A program made the position numbers and the translations under genes. The notes below the pieces were generated by a model. The model was not told the DNA's origin. It saw only the letters and a program-made list of their open reading frames with translations, and did not search any database. DNA of 64,000 nt from Phoebastria nigripes (taxonomy: Eukaryota > Chordata > Aves > Procellariiformes > Diomedeidae). Positions 47,170 through 58,529 of the stretch are shown one piece after another (positions within the stretch are counted from its first letter, which is position 1; each line of letters opens with the position of its first letter). The stretch spans positions 135,450 through 199,449 of the forward strand of contig JAYKAV010002789.1 of assembly GCA_035582835.1 (NCBI GenBank). The letters run 5' to 3'.

Positions 47170-48074
47170 GTAGAATTTTGTTTCTTTGAATACTATAGTG
47201 AACATACAGACTTAAAAAAATCTTGTTCAGATCAGGTTGTTCATTTATTTCATGTCTTAAAGAGAAGTGAATAGGGTACTTAATGGAACTGTACGCTGAT
47301 TCTGGAAATGGTTTCTCCTTTAAAGAAAAACTCTCTGCTATTTTATGTTGACTATTTGTGGGTTTATGCATTGTAATGTTTGAGGTGAACCTAGTTCCAG
47401 AGCTGGCCAGACTGTGACAAAATTCAAGACGAAGGACNTGAGTGTTCTATGGATGAATTTGGGTCCCTGAATTAAGTGTTGCCTATAAGTAATAATACTT
47501 TAAAGATAATAAGCAGAGTTCTCTGATGAATCTGTAAATTTCCTAGTCAAATCAATCCAGTTTAAAAGAGCAGCCCATATTAATTCTGGAAATCTGTATT
47601 TCATTTTATAAGAATCAGCTCTCCAAATAAACCTGGGGATTGATTAAAAAAAAATCTCTTGAATATATAACTGAGGTGATGTATCTTGGACAGTATTTCC
47701 ATTCAGTGTCATTTTCTGAGATAGCAGAAAACTATTTAGAAGAAATGAAGTAAAATTGGCATTATGGCTGAAAGCAGTAACTTAAGGAGACAGTACTGTC
47801 AAGATTCTAATGAAATCGCTTAAGTGTTTAAATCTTGTTATCAAATTTTGGGTTTGTATGTATGTGAAAGTTCAGGGTGGAATGCTACTTGACCTATTTA
47901 GCTATATTATCTATAAATAGTTATTCCATGTGAACATTGGCATCTTATTAGTTACATTGTAGAAAAAATATTTTGAAAAAAAGATCAGGTGGATTTGGTT
48001 TGGGATTAAAGAAGGTGAAACACTGGAAATAACATTTTCTTTTTTCCCCAACTTCTCTTGCTTCAATTGAGTAG
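47170..48074 (+). other. FBN2: 0.9 kb intron splitting TB2
   Basis: AT-rich with no recognisable element; one n at 47438. The acceptor (CTTCAATTGAGTAG) is poor in pyrimidines near the AG. Confidence 0.8.
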
Positions 48075-48128
48075 CTGAATTCCATGGCCTGTGTAGCAGT
48101 GGAATAGGTATTACTGTGGATGGACGAG
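48075..48128 (+). CDS. FBN2: TB2 C-terminal micro-exon (exon 17 equivalent)
   Basis: A 54 bp exon, 18 codons, phase 1 at both ends; acceptor GAGTAG, donor GTATGT. It reads AEFHGLCSSGIGITVDGR and supplies the eighth cysteine of TB2 plus a short linker to cbEGF7. The small size and unremarkable splice signals make it easy to miss, but frame, position and the LCSSG motif agree with the fibrillin exon at this place. Confidence 0.95.
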
Positions 48129-50644
48129 GTATGTTGCACATTTTCTTCAATGTATATGATTCAAGGTTAAAAAAAAAAAAATATACTCAGAATTATATTT
48201 TTCTTTAACATACTAGGGTGGAGTTTTTTGCCTCAAGATTAATATGTTGATTTTAGTATTTTCATTATCAAAGTACAATAATTAAATGTTGTCTAAAGAA
48301 AAGGCCAGAATTCATTCTCTACAACATTGGATTTTGCCTAACCCTGACAAGAAAAAAAAAGTCATCCATTTTAAAGGTTATTTGACCTATAATTTGTTTT
48401 AGAATAGGTATAAGACAGTTCTCCCTCATTTGAGGAATGACAGGAGCCACTTGCATTTGCAGTTGATTTTCAGTCAGCTGGGATAGTAATAGAGCAGTTT
48501 TTCACTCCAGATCCAGTGTTCACTACATGGACCATTTCCATGGAGGGATCATTCCTCTGGTGAGTTAGAGTTGGAAGGGAGCTTACTAAAAAGATCCTCC
48601 TAAAAAATGTCCTGAAAGTGAGCACTTGCATTTAGTACTGGGAACTGTAAAGCTCCAGCTCCTTCTTCTAGCACCACAGAGAAAGAGATTTTAAAAATAA
48701 TAGCTGAGCCAGGCCTGAAGTAGGGGCGACACATGCTGCAGTTGCTAAATAAGTAGAGTGGGTTGAAGAAGGAATGGTGGAACACAGTAGTATGATTTAT
48801 TGCTAGATAGTTCCCTGATGAGTTAATAAAGTTGCAGCCAAATTAAAGCAGATACTGTACATTTAATATTTCCAGGCATTTAATTTATATAGCTTTTATC
48901 CTTGTCAGCATTAAAGCTCCTGTTCAGTTCAGCAAGAACAGAATGAGACCCTCTGATTGTTATACTTAGTAACAGCCTACATAACTTTTAAAAATAGTCC
49001 TATAATAGAAGAAATTCTGTTTCTGTTCAGTACTGTAAGTGTATATGCATAGTTTTTTCTTCTCTATGAGCTCATTGTTAAACATGTTGCCAAACTTACA
49101 AGTAATTTGAAATCCATAGAGTTTGTAAATTCTCTCAGTTTTCTTTTCAGTGAATTATACAAGGTCCATTTGAAGAATCTCTAAATCTCATGGAGAAATC
49201 ATGGCAGTGTACCATAACATTGTTGTACAAACAGCATCCTACCATGAGAACATGCATGTAGTCTGGTAGGGAGGTTTTATGTTCTTTTGGATACATGGAA
49301 AATACAATTTATCACTAAAAACATAAAACCAGTTGTGGTCTCTACCAACTGCATGATAAAGACTATAATCCCTTGGGGGTTCATGTCTCAACTAAAATCC
49401 CTCTTTGTTTAGGTTTCTAAAGAAAACCTTAGTATTTTCTGTACATCTTGTGCAGCGACCTTGCAGACAATTTTCTTGCTGCTACTCCTACCACTGCTTA
49501 TACCAAGGGACTTTGTTTGCCAATTCCATTTCCTAAAGGACAGGAATACTGTTCCCACATTCAGTCCCTAATAAAAATTCTGTTGTGTTCCTCATGCATT
49601 CTCATTATCAAGAGTGAATGGGAATACACTTTATCAGTGAAGCTCTTGTAGTAAAGATTTTATTTGACTTTTAGTTGATAAATAGCTTGTTAATTAGACT
49701 GCAGTCTGTCACCACATCCCTACTTCTCTCATTCAGCTTGTGATTAACAAGCGCAAAACCTTCATGTCTTCATGTGAGAGAAGTCTGATGTAGGTGAGGA
49801 CAGAGATTTTGCAGTCTGGTTCAATATAAAAAGTAACAGGAAGGACCTGCTGANATCATTAGTTTGATAAGGAGAGATAGAGTCATGAAATTGTGTGGCT
49901 TGTCCCCAAGATACAAACAAGTTTAGTAAACTACAGAAAACTTTTTACTCAAAAGAAAACATAAAGCTGAAATATTATGCTAATTCATATTTTCTTATGA
50001 AATTTTCAGATGTCTCATAGCCTTGAGTTTAATCCAGGGATAGCATGATTTTTCCAAATGCATATCTGAGTATATGTAAATCATGATCTAAACTGCACTA
50101 TGATTAAAGAGGAAATGTCCTTTATAAAAAGTTGAGCAGTGCAAGTATAAAACAAGCTTTTTATGAAGTCACAGCTAGGCCAGCACCCCTACTGTTCTTT
50201 CCAGGGTTTGGAAAGGGAACTATTTGAAGTAATGGGCTTACCGTATGGGAAGAAATAACTTAATATTGAAAAACCCTCTTTTCCTCGGCAAAAAATATTA
50301 AAACTAGCCTGTTCCTGTTCTTATAGTTCATGTGAATATTTTGGAATTTTCCAACTACAGCAGAAATTCTATATGGGACTGTAAATTCAGGGAATATATC
50401 TCATTCATCATCCTATTATGTCGATCTGAGAAAAATTTTAGATTTCCAACAAGTGCTATAATTTCTGTAAGACTGAGTATGCTGTGGTATTGACCTATGC
50501 ATTAGTCCTGTATTAGGAAAAGTATTTGTGTCACCTAATAATTTATAACTTCTTACCTAGATCCTTAAACCACAGGCACTAAGTGCACAGGGTAGATATT
50601 TTGCATCAAGGTGTTCTTACAAACACATAGTTCCCTATTGATTT

Positions 50645-51035
50645 AGGTTAGAAAGGATATCTGGAGGTTGTCCAACCTAACCTTCTGCTTGGAGCAGGGG
50701 TAACTTCAAAGTTGAATCAGGTTTCTCAAGGCCTTGCCCAGTGGAGTTTGGAAAATCTCCAAGGATGGAGTTCCCATAGCCTCTCTGGGCAGCTTGCGCT
50801 AGTGCTTAACCACTCTCATAGGGAAGAATTGTTTTCCTGGTGTTCAGTTAAAATTTCTCCTGTTGTAACTTGTAACTGTTGTCTCTTGCCCTGTCATTGT
50901 GTACCTCAAAGAAGAGTCTTGCTCCATCTTCTCTGTAACCATCTATTAAGATCAGAGAACTGCTATTAGATGTCCCTCTCATCTTTCCTCTTGCTGGCTA
51001 AACAAGTCCAGTTCCCTCAACCTCTTCTCATACAT
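50645..51035 (-). mobile_element. CR1 3' region, antisense
   Basis: The plus strand reads as the complement of a CR1 3' region: GGTTGTCCAACCTAACC near 50665, the CTCTGGGCAGCTTG block near 50790, and CCAGTTCCCTCAACCTCTTC near 51010. The octamer tail expected at the 3' end (left side) is not preserved. At 51035/51036 it switches abruptly to sense CR1 ORF2. Confidence 0.9.
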
Positions 51036-52725
51036 CAGGCACTGATCCTACTGGGGGATTTCAATCACCCTGNCATCTGCCAGAGAAGCAGCGCAGCAAG
51101 CTGTATGTAGTCCAGGAAACTCCTGGAGTGCACTGAGGATAATTTTTTAATCCAGGTGATAGACAGCCTAACCAGAGGGAGAAGTGTTATTGGAGCTGTT
51201 GCTTACCAACACAGATGAACTAATTAGTGAGGTCAAGACTGATGGCAGCCTGGGCTGCAGTGATCATGCCCTGGTGGAACTCTTGATCTTCAGGGATATG
51301 GGCCAGGTGAAGAGTAAAGCCAGGACCCTGAACTTTAGGAGAGCGAACTTTCAGTTTTTTAAGGAATTAGAGGATGGAGCCCCCTGGGAAACTGCCCTCA
51401 GGGATGAAGGAGCAGAACAGAGCTGGCAGCTCTTTAAGAACCTTTTCCTTAGATCGCGAGAGCTCTCGTTTCCCACGTGCAAGAAATCAGGCAAGGAAGG
51501 CAGGAGACCAGCATGGCTGAGTAAGGACCTCCTGGTCAAACTGAAGTGTAAGAAGGAAATGCATAGGCAGTGGAACCAGGGACATGTATCCTGGGAAGAA
51601 TACAGGGACACCGCCCAGATGTGTAGTCATGGGATCAGGAAAGCTAGGGCACAGTTGGAGCTGAGTTTGGCAAGGCACGTGAAGAATACAACAGGCTTCT
51701 ACAGGTACATTGGTCAGAAAAGGAAGATAACAAGAAAATGTACACAGACACATACAAACACGATAAATAAGACAGGAGAACTAGTGACAACTGACATGGA
51801 GAAGGCTGAGGTACTCGACAATTTTTTAGCCTGAGTTCTCACTGGTAATCACTCTTCTCATATCTCTCAAGTCTCTGAACATCAAGGCAGGGACTGGGGG
51901 AGCAAAGTCCCTCCCATCATAGAAGATCAGGTTCAGGACCACCCGAGGAACCTGAACATACACAAGTCCACGGGACCTGACGAGATGCATCCCAGGGTCC
52001 TGAGGGAACTGGCAGATGTAGTTGCTAAGCCACTCTTCATCATATTTGAAAAATGGCAGTCAGGCAAAGTCCCCAGTGAGTGCAGAAAAGGGAGTATCAC
52101 ACCCATTTTTAAAAAAGGGTAAAAAGGAGGACCCTGGGAACTACCGACCAGTCAGCCTCACGTCAGTGCACGGTAAGATCATGGAGCAGATCCTCCTGGA
52201 AGTTATGTCAAAACATGGAAGATAGAGGTGATTAGAGGCAGCCAACATGGCTTCACCAAGGGCAAATCATGCCTAACTAATCTAGTGGCCTTCTATGACG
52301 GAGTGACTGCACCAGTGGACAAGGGAAGAGCTACTGATATCATCTACCTTGACTTCTGTAAGGCCTTCGGTACTGTCCCCCACAACATTCTCTCTCCAAT
52401 AAATTGGAGATAGATGGATTTGATGGATTGACTGTTAGATAGATAAAGAATTGGCTGGATGGTCATGTGCAAAGAGTTACAGTTAACGACTCAATGTCCA
52501 AGAGGAAACCAGTAACAACTGTTGTCCCTCAAGGGTCCATACTGAGACCAATACTGTTTAATGTCTTCATCAAGGACATAGATAATGGGATTGGGTGCAC
52601 CCTCAGCAAGTTTGCAGATGACACCCAGCTGAGTGGTGCGGTTGATTCGCTAGAGGCAAGAGATACCGTCCAGACGGACCTTGACAGGCTTGAGGAGTGG
52701 TCCCATGTGAACCTCATGAAGTGGC
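51036..52725 (+). mobile_element. CR1 ORF2 segment, sense orientation, without its 3' end
   Basis: It opens with the end of the endonuclease domain (LLGDFNHP near 51049-51072). A 216-codon ORF (51184-51834) covers the region between endonuclease and RT. RT motifs follow in several frames: [13 protein letters not shown] near 51978, [14 protein letters not shown] near 52125, [14 protein letters not shown] near 52345, VVPQGSILRP near 52520 and FADDTQ at 52611-52628. Indels and stops break the frame. It ends after NLMKW at about 52725, where sense CR1 should continue but antisense CR1 begins. Confidence 0.92.
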
Positions 52726-52840
52726 CCAAAACTGGACACAGTATTCCAGGTTTGGCCTCACTAGTGTCGAATAGAGGGGAATAATCACTTCTTTCAGCCT
52801 TCTGGCTGCACCCTTGCTATACCCTTGCTCTGAATGACAG
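52726..52840 (-). mobile_element. CR1 3' region, antisense, continuation
   Basis: The plus strand reads CCAAAACTGGACACAGTATT and GGCCTCACTAGTG, the complement of the CR1 3' region lying further 5' in the element than the piece at 50645-51035. It is therefore consistent with one antisense CR1 interrupted by the sense segment. The right edge is uncertain (about 52820-52850). Confidence 0.8.
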
Positions 52841-52938
52841 CCCCAACATCCAGTGAGTCAGATGTTGTCCACATCTGACAGGATTCAGTTTTTCATATCT
52901 TTCAGTATCTGGTTATCTTCTGTGTTGTGTTAATACAG

Positions 52939-53064
52939 ATATTAATGAGTGTGCATTGGATCCTGATATTTGCTCCAATGGAATTTGTGAAAACTTACGT
53001 GGCAGCTATCGTTGTAACTGTAACAGTGGCTATGAGCCTGATCCTTCTGGAAGGAATTGTGTGG
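52939..53064 (+). CDS. FBN2: Fibrillin cbEGF7 exon (exon 18 equivalent)
   Basis: 126 bp, 42 codons, phase 1 at both ends; acceptor AATACAG, donor GTAAGT. It begins [12 protein letters not shown], with six EGF cysteines. [10 protein letters not shown] keeps the calcium Asn but has Leu-Arg in place of Thr-x. It ends PSGRNCV. The acceptor lies about 100 bp from the CR1 mosaic, so the branch point is probably in unique sequence just beyond the repeat edge. Confidence 0.97.
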
Positions 53065-56000
53065 GTAAGTTGCTCCATTTTTTTATTATTGTTGAATAAT
53101 TCATCACTATATTGATGCTAATTTGAATTGACAGAATTTAGGTTGCAAGACATCTACTTCTTAAAGCTAGAATGAAAATGCAAAAAATCTAATGAAACTG
53201 CTTTTCTCAGTCACTGCATAGCTAATATTCTTACTGGTGTATTTTTCTGTTATTTGGCGGGGGGGTATTACTGTTTGGGAAGTGTAAGAAGGAGATATCA
53301 TTGCAGGTTAGGAATTAATTTTCTCAAACGCATGGATCAGTTTGTGTTATATTTTAATGTATAACATTTGTCAAGACCACCTAAAATGTGTCCCTTTCAA
53401 GGCTGGATGATAATTTGTCAAGAGCTGAAGGTCATGTTTTTGCATAATAAAATGTAACAGATGACTGTCATTATCATAATGAATGATAATGTACACAATC
53501 TGTGCACAATTCATGATGTATATAATATATAATTCATTGCCCGAGTTACACAAGTACAGCAGAATGGATTGCTGCACGCTTAGTCCTCTAATTTCTGAAA
53601 GCTTCAGCTCATGAAGGAAGCAATGACCCACTCTTAGGATTTCACAAACCATGTCTGAACAGTGGGCTCAAGTGTAACAGCTATTCTTTCATTCTTCAGA
53701 ATTTCAGGTCACCAGTATACAGGAATGATTCACTTCAGAAACTTTTAATTGTCATTTGTAGTTTGGTTTAGGTTTATACCAGAGTGTTGTTGCAGTATCT
53801 AGATACATTTTTTGCAAGTGTTTAGGAATGCCAAACAGAAGATACCTGTGTTACACGTTTCACGCTCTAATTAGTTTTATTATTCATGGTCATCGATGAA
53901 ATTCAGTATTTTTTTTCTGTTGGGAATTCTTACATCCAAAAAAAGTGTATTATACCACAGGTACATTTTACAATAATATCGCTTATAGTCCTGTAATTCT
54001 AAACAGAAAACTGAAGTTTGTTTGTATTAAAAACTAATGGAAATCTATTTGAAACCATTAGAAAGTCTTAAGTATCATCCTACTATCTGATGTGTTTATT
54101 TTGGGGAATTATTGCTCTCTACACTTAAAGGTTTACTGACCTATCACTGGTATTTGTGGTCAACAAAACCCCACCGTTTTTGGTAGGGAAAACCTGGACT
54201 ATATAACTGTGGTATAATTTTAATACCAAACATTCCTACCTAGTGATGCAAAGCAAACACAAAGTAATAAAAGTGTTTCTTTTCATCTGCTTCACTTAAG
54301 GAATTTTACAGCTAGTTACTTTCTAAAGGCCCTAAATATGACCTTTTGGCAGGAAAGGCACTGCTGCAGAAAACTGTTGGTGTTTTTTTAAAATACTTCA
54401 CATAATATTCCTTTTCCAAATGGATTTTATGGCATGGGGTTTTGTTTTATCTAGTTACACTTGGGATTATGTAAGTGTTAGTATAGGTATATGTCTGTTT
54501 AATTATTTAAATACAAATACAGCATACTGACTGTGAAGATGCATTTATTTTTAGGAGAATTTTTGCACAAAAGAATTTAATTATGAACACTTAAATAAAG
54601 GGTTGAAATGTTTTAATTAATGATACAGATTATGAGCTGCCAGGAAATAAAAATGGTCATCATACAGAGTGCAGACAGTATTTTTGTCAGTTTTAAGTGT
54701 TTTTAGAGCATGAGCTATATTGTTCTGTGCTTTTACAGTGCATATCACAATAGATTACAGTCCAAATCTAAAGTTATTCTGTGACATTCTAAGGAAATAA
54801 TATGTTCATAACACTGCTAGTTTGGGTTAAAGAATTGTATGACAACAAGCTCAAAATTAAAGTCTAGTGTGCTTGAAAACATCAAATTCCAAATCCATCC
54901 TCCTTTACTTAAAATCAGACGAGGTTAGATTAAGGACAGGTTAGTTTAGAAGAGCTCCTTTACAGCTGCCAAACTTAAATCTCAGATTCATCGTCTGGGG
55001 AAATTTAGACTTCATTTTCTGAATCCCAAAGGAATTTATAAGCATAGCTTGCCAAATCTAATGTAGTTGGGAAACCAAAAGCCTCCACATTGTCATTATA
55101 TTGCATTCTTGTTTTTCTTCTTTATTTTTAAACTTAAACTCTCTAAAAAATCTAGTTGATTTAAGATTTCAATGCAGTCTTAAGTTTGGGAAATCAAGCA
55201 GTCAAAATATAGGAGACACCTTGAAGCGGGATAACGTGTCAGGTTTATCATGGCTTATCCTGTCAGTATTGTTCTATAAGCTTAAGTATTTGTGACATGT
55301 GATGGGCATTAAAGGAAAGTAGCTTAAATTTTTTTTTTCTTTTTAAAAATAAACAATAGGGCAATGAGGAAGATTGATTGTGTTTTATTAGCATTATTTG
55401 CTAGTATAAGTTAATATAAGAGGAGTTCAGGGAGTGATGTTAACTTATGAGTTTTTCCTGTTCAGTGTGCTTGATATCGTGGTCTTAATCATGGCATTTT
55501 TTTTTAATACAATATACCTCTGGAAGGGAGGTACATATGTGTACCGTTGAGATGTCTGCCATACATGAACTGTACAATTTATATTTTAATGCACATATTC
55601 CCTTCATGGATAACAAAATCAATTTTTGCCCATAAAACAGGATTAGAACAGTAATCTAACACACTGTTATTTGTGTGGTTAAAAAAAGAAATTAAAATCA
55701 TGGAATCATAGAATCATAGAATAGTTTGGGTTGGAAGGGCCCTTTAAAGGTCATCTAGTCCAACCCCCCTGCCATGGGCAGGGACATCTTCAACTAGATC
55801 AGGTTGCTCAGAGCCTCGTCCAACCTGACCTTGAATNTTTCCAGGGTTGGGGCATCTACCACCTCTCTGGGCAACCTGTTCCAGTGTCTCACCACCCTCA
55901 GGGTAAAAAATTTCTTCCTTATATCTAGTCTGAATCTACCCTCTTTTAATTTAAAGCCATTCCCCCTTGTCCTGTCGCAACAGGTCCTGCTAAAAAGTTT

Positions 56001-56572
56001 GTTGCCATCTTTCTTACAAGCCCCCTTTAAGTACTGATAGGCTGCAATAAGGTCTCCCTGAGGCTTTGTCTTCTCCAGGCTGAACAACCCCAACTTTCTC
56101 AGCCTTTCTTCATAGGAGAGGTGTTCCATNCCNCTGATCATTTTTGTGNCCCTCCTCTGGACCCACTCCAACACGTCTGGATTCAAAGACCTGGTTGACC
56201 AAACTTTGCTGGTTTCAAAGCAAACAGACCTTCGTGAAGTTGTCATGGTGACATAATCATACAATTGACAAAGATCCCAAGGTCATTCCAGGAAAACATA
56301 ATTATTATTTTGAGACTAACCATGAACTATTTTTAGAGCCTACTGATGAAAAACTTTACAAGCATAACAGAATTTTTGGTAATAAGAATCTGAAAATGAA
56401 TCAGACTTTTGAAACTAAGAATTGGCATTTTTCCTTGCTCAGTCACTGTTGTAGAAAAATGCCTATGCAGCAACCTAATTGTTGCTGTAGAAAGCAACAG
56501 GGGCTAATTGTGGAGGTGAAGGCATCTCATGGCATTTGCACTCACTGGTATGTCTAACTCATCTTTTTGCAG
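53065..56572 (+). other. FBN2: 3.5 kb intron between cbEGF7 and cbEGF8
   Basis: AT-rich intron with one antisense CR1 (55697-56171) about 400 bp before the next exon. No other feature was recognised. Confidence 0.85.
55697..56171 (-). mobile_element. CR1 LINE 3' end, antisense, well preserved
   Basis: It starts (plus strand) with GAATCATA octamer repeats, then TAGTTTGGGTTGGAAGGGCC and GGTCATCTAGTCCAACCCCC, the hallmark avian CR1 3' end in antisense. The minus strand retains a 156-codon open frame (55794-56264) through the CR1 3' region, with [16 protein letters not shown] among its readable parts; this frame is a CR1 by-product, not a host gene. Four n bases fall in the copy. The preservation suggests it is younger than the other two insertions. 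Confidence 0.95.
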
Positions 56573-56698
56573 ACATTGATGAATGTTCAGTGAACGGGCT
56601 GCTGTGTGATAATGGGCTCTGTCGAAACACCCCTGGAAGTTACAGCTGCACTTGTCCAAAGGGTTATGTGTTCAGCACTGAGACAGACACATGTGAAG
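56573..56698 (+). CDS. FBN2: Fibrillin cbEGF8 exon (exon 19 equivalent)
   Basis: 126 bp, 42 codons, phase 1 at both ends; acceptor TTTTTGCAG. It reads [12 protein letters not shown], with six EGF cysteines and [10 protein letters not shown] carrying the calcium Asn and modifiable Ser, and ends DTCE. The donor is GTGAAA, the weakest in the window. The frame stays open past it to a stop at 56899-56901, with AATAAA following (see findings). The next exon, cbEGF9, was not found before 64000. Confidence 0.96.
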
Positions 56699-56939
56699 GT
56701 GAAAAATCTGCAAGTTGTGTTAATTTTATTGCTTATTATATAACATTAAAGATAAACGATCACAAAAGACTCGGAGCGGTGACCAATACCAGAGGAAAAG
56801 ACAGAACTAAGATATTGCATAAATCATTGCATTCTTCTTGTAATTTCTCTGCAGTATTTTTTAGTGTGTTGAGTCTTGCCATTGAATTTTTTTCAAAGTA
56901 ATCAGTTCATTTTTATATGAAAATATTTTCCTTTCCTTC

Positions 56940-56966
56940 AATAAAACATTTTTAAGCTGGAATAAA
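56940..56966 (+). promoter_or_regulatory. Two AATAAA poly(A)-signal hexamers
   Basis: AATAAA at 56940-56945 and again at 56961-56966, about 240 bp after the cbEGF8 exon and 39 bp after the first in-frame stop of the read-through frame. Downstream sequence is only moderately T/G-rich. Sequence match only; use is unproven. Confidence 0.35.
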
Positions 56967-58510
56967 GGGGAATATATGCTTGCCTTTGATCATGTAGCAG
57001 GGACACCTTGTCTATCAATTAGGGAGATGCATCTATTTTGATCACAGAGTCTCTTCCTTCTTTTCTCCCTTCAATCTGTGGTGACAGTTAATTCTAGATC
57101 AAATTCTGGTATTTATGGTGCTTTATGTGATATTTGAATTCCAGGATCTGGATGTTACTGCCTGGTGATACTAAAATTGTCCTTTATTTTTACAGTATAA
57201 TCAAAATTGCTTTCTTATATTACTAATGAACACAGATGTTAGATCACTGAAAATGTAACATAGCAGAAACTAATGAGAAGTTTTAATTATAAAAAAAATT
57301 AAGCAAGGCTGTACAAAAAAAGTCAGAATAGAAGCATTAGCTTTTGTCTCAATTTTTAATTAGTATTCAGAGTAGTAGAATTTTACTGGTCTTTTGCATT
57401 ATTTTTTATTTGATTTCATGATTGTAAATCTCAATATTTGTTATCATTAGAAAGTTTTTACAGTAAATAGTCTTGCATTTGAGTGAGTGATGAGGAAGCT
57501 ATAATCCTTTGTTATGGAATACCTGTTACGTGAACCAATGTCATCGTCCAGATTTGTCTGAAGCAGTGGAAGACATTATTGTCCTCAGCTGCTTGTTGTT
57601 ACTGATCAGACAGAAGTTACTGCCATACAGCTAAACAAACATATAGAAAGGAAAGTGGAAGCACTCTGTAAACCATTCTTGCTGTGTAAGATCAGTCAGG
57701 TTAACTTAAACCATTTCCTTAGCAGCATATGCTGAACGGGCTAACCTTGCACTGAAGCAGGTGAGGAGCACTCCTGTGCTCTTTGCCAGTTTTCAGCAGA
57801 GGAGTGGAAGCAAGCAGCATGGGGGGGCAATAGTGTTTTGAATGTCTCCAACTGTTTGGAAAGTGAACATGTGTTTACATTCAAAACATCTCATGAAATG
57901 GTTTGAATTCTGGCAGTATCAAATCATTCACCTCTTCACCCCTTCTGTTCAAAAGAAATTATGTTACTTTATATTTTAGTACATGCNTGTTTCAGAGGTC
58001 ACTTTTGAAAGTTAAAATTTCTTCTCTCCCTGTATGTTACAAATTAGTAGCTCTTGTTCAGATTAGGACTTTTCTTATATCATACCCCCATGGATTTATA
58101 GTGCTCTCTCTGCTAAGTTGTCTCAATGCCTAGTATCTATCCACAATGTTCAGGTGAAATTTATTCTTCAGGGTCTGTCCATATGTTTACTTTCCATGCA
58201 CTGAAAGATTTCTACCTGTGAAAAGAGCTTACCGTGTGCCCTTAATGTGCATGTTTCTTAAGGAATCTTCTAGACAGAAAAACTGGAATAGTATGGTAAA
58301 GGGAGATGCTCATTACCAAGATAAAAAGGCCATCAACTTCAGAGCATAACACTGACCAAAAGGTAGATGAATGAGATGCCAGAATGCAAACAACCTAGCC
58401 AAAATTATTGAAATAAAATGTATCTAGATTTTCAAATATAAAACGTAAATTTGTTTTTTAATGGTAGTAATAATAGTAATATTAATATAAAGGCTGAAAA
58501 TAAGGATTTG

Positions 58511-58529
58511 ACAACAACAACAACAACAA
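58511..58529. repeat. (CAA)n microsatellite
   Basis: About six CAA units, then an A run, in the last intron. Confidence 0.85.

Larger units (their letters stand above)
48129..52938 (+). other. FBN2: 4.8 kb intron between TB2 and cbEGF7
   Basis: From 48129 to about 50640 there is AT-rich sequence without recognisable features. 50645-52840 is a CR1 mosaic (annotated separately). About 100 bp of ordinary sequence remains before the acceptor TTAATACAG. Confidence 0.85.
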
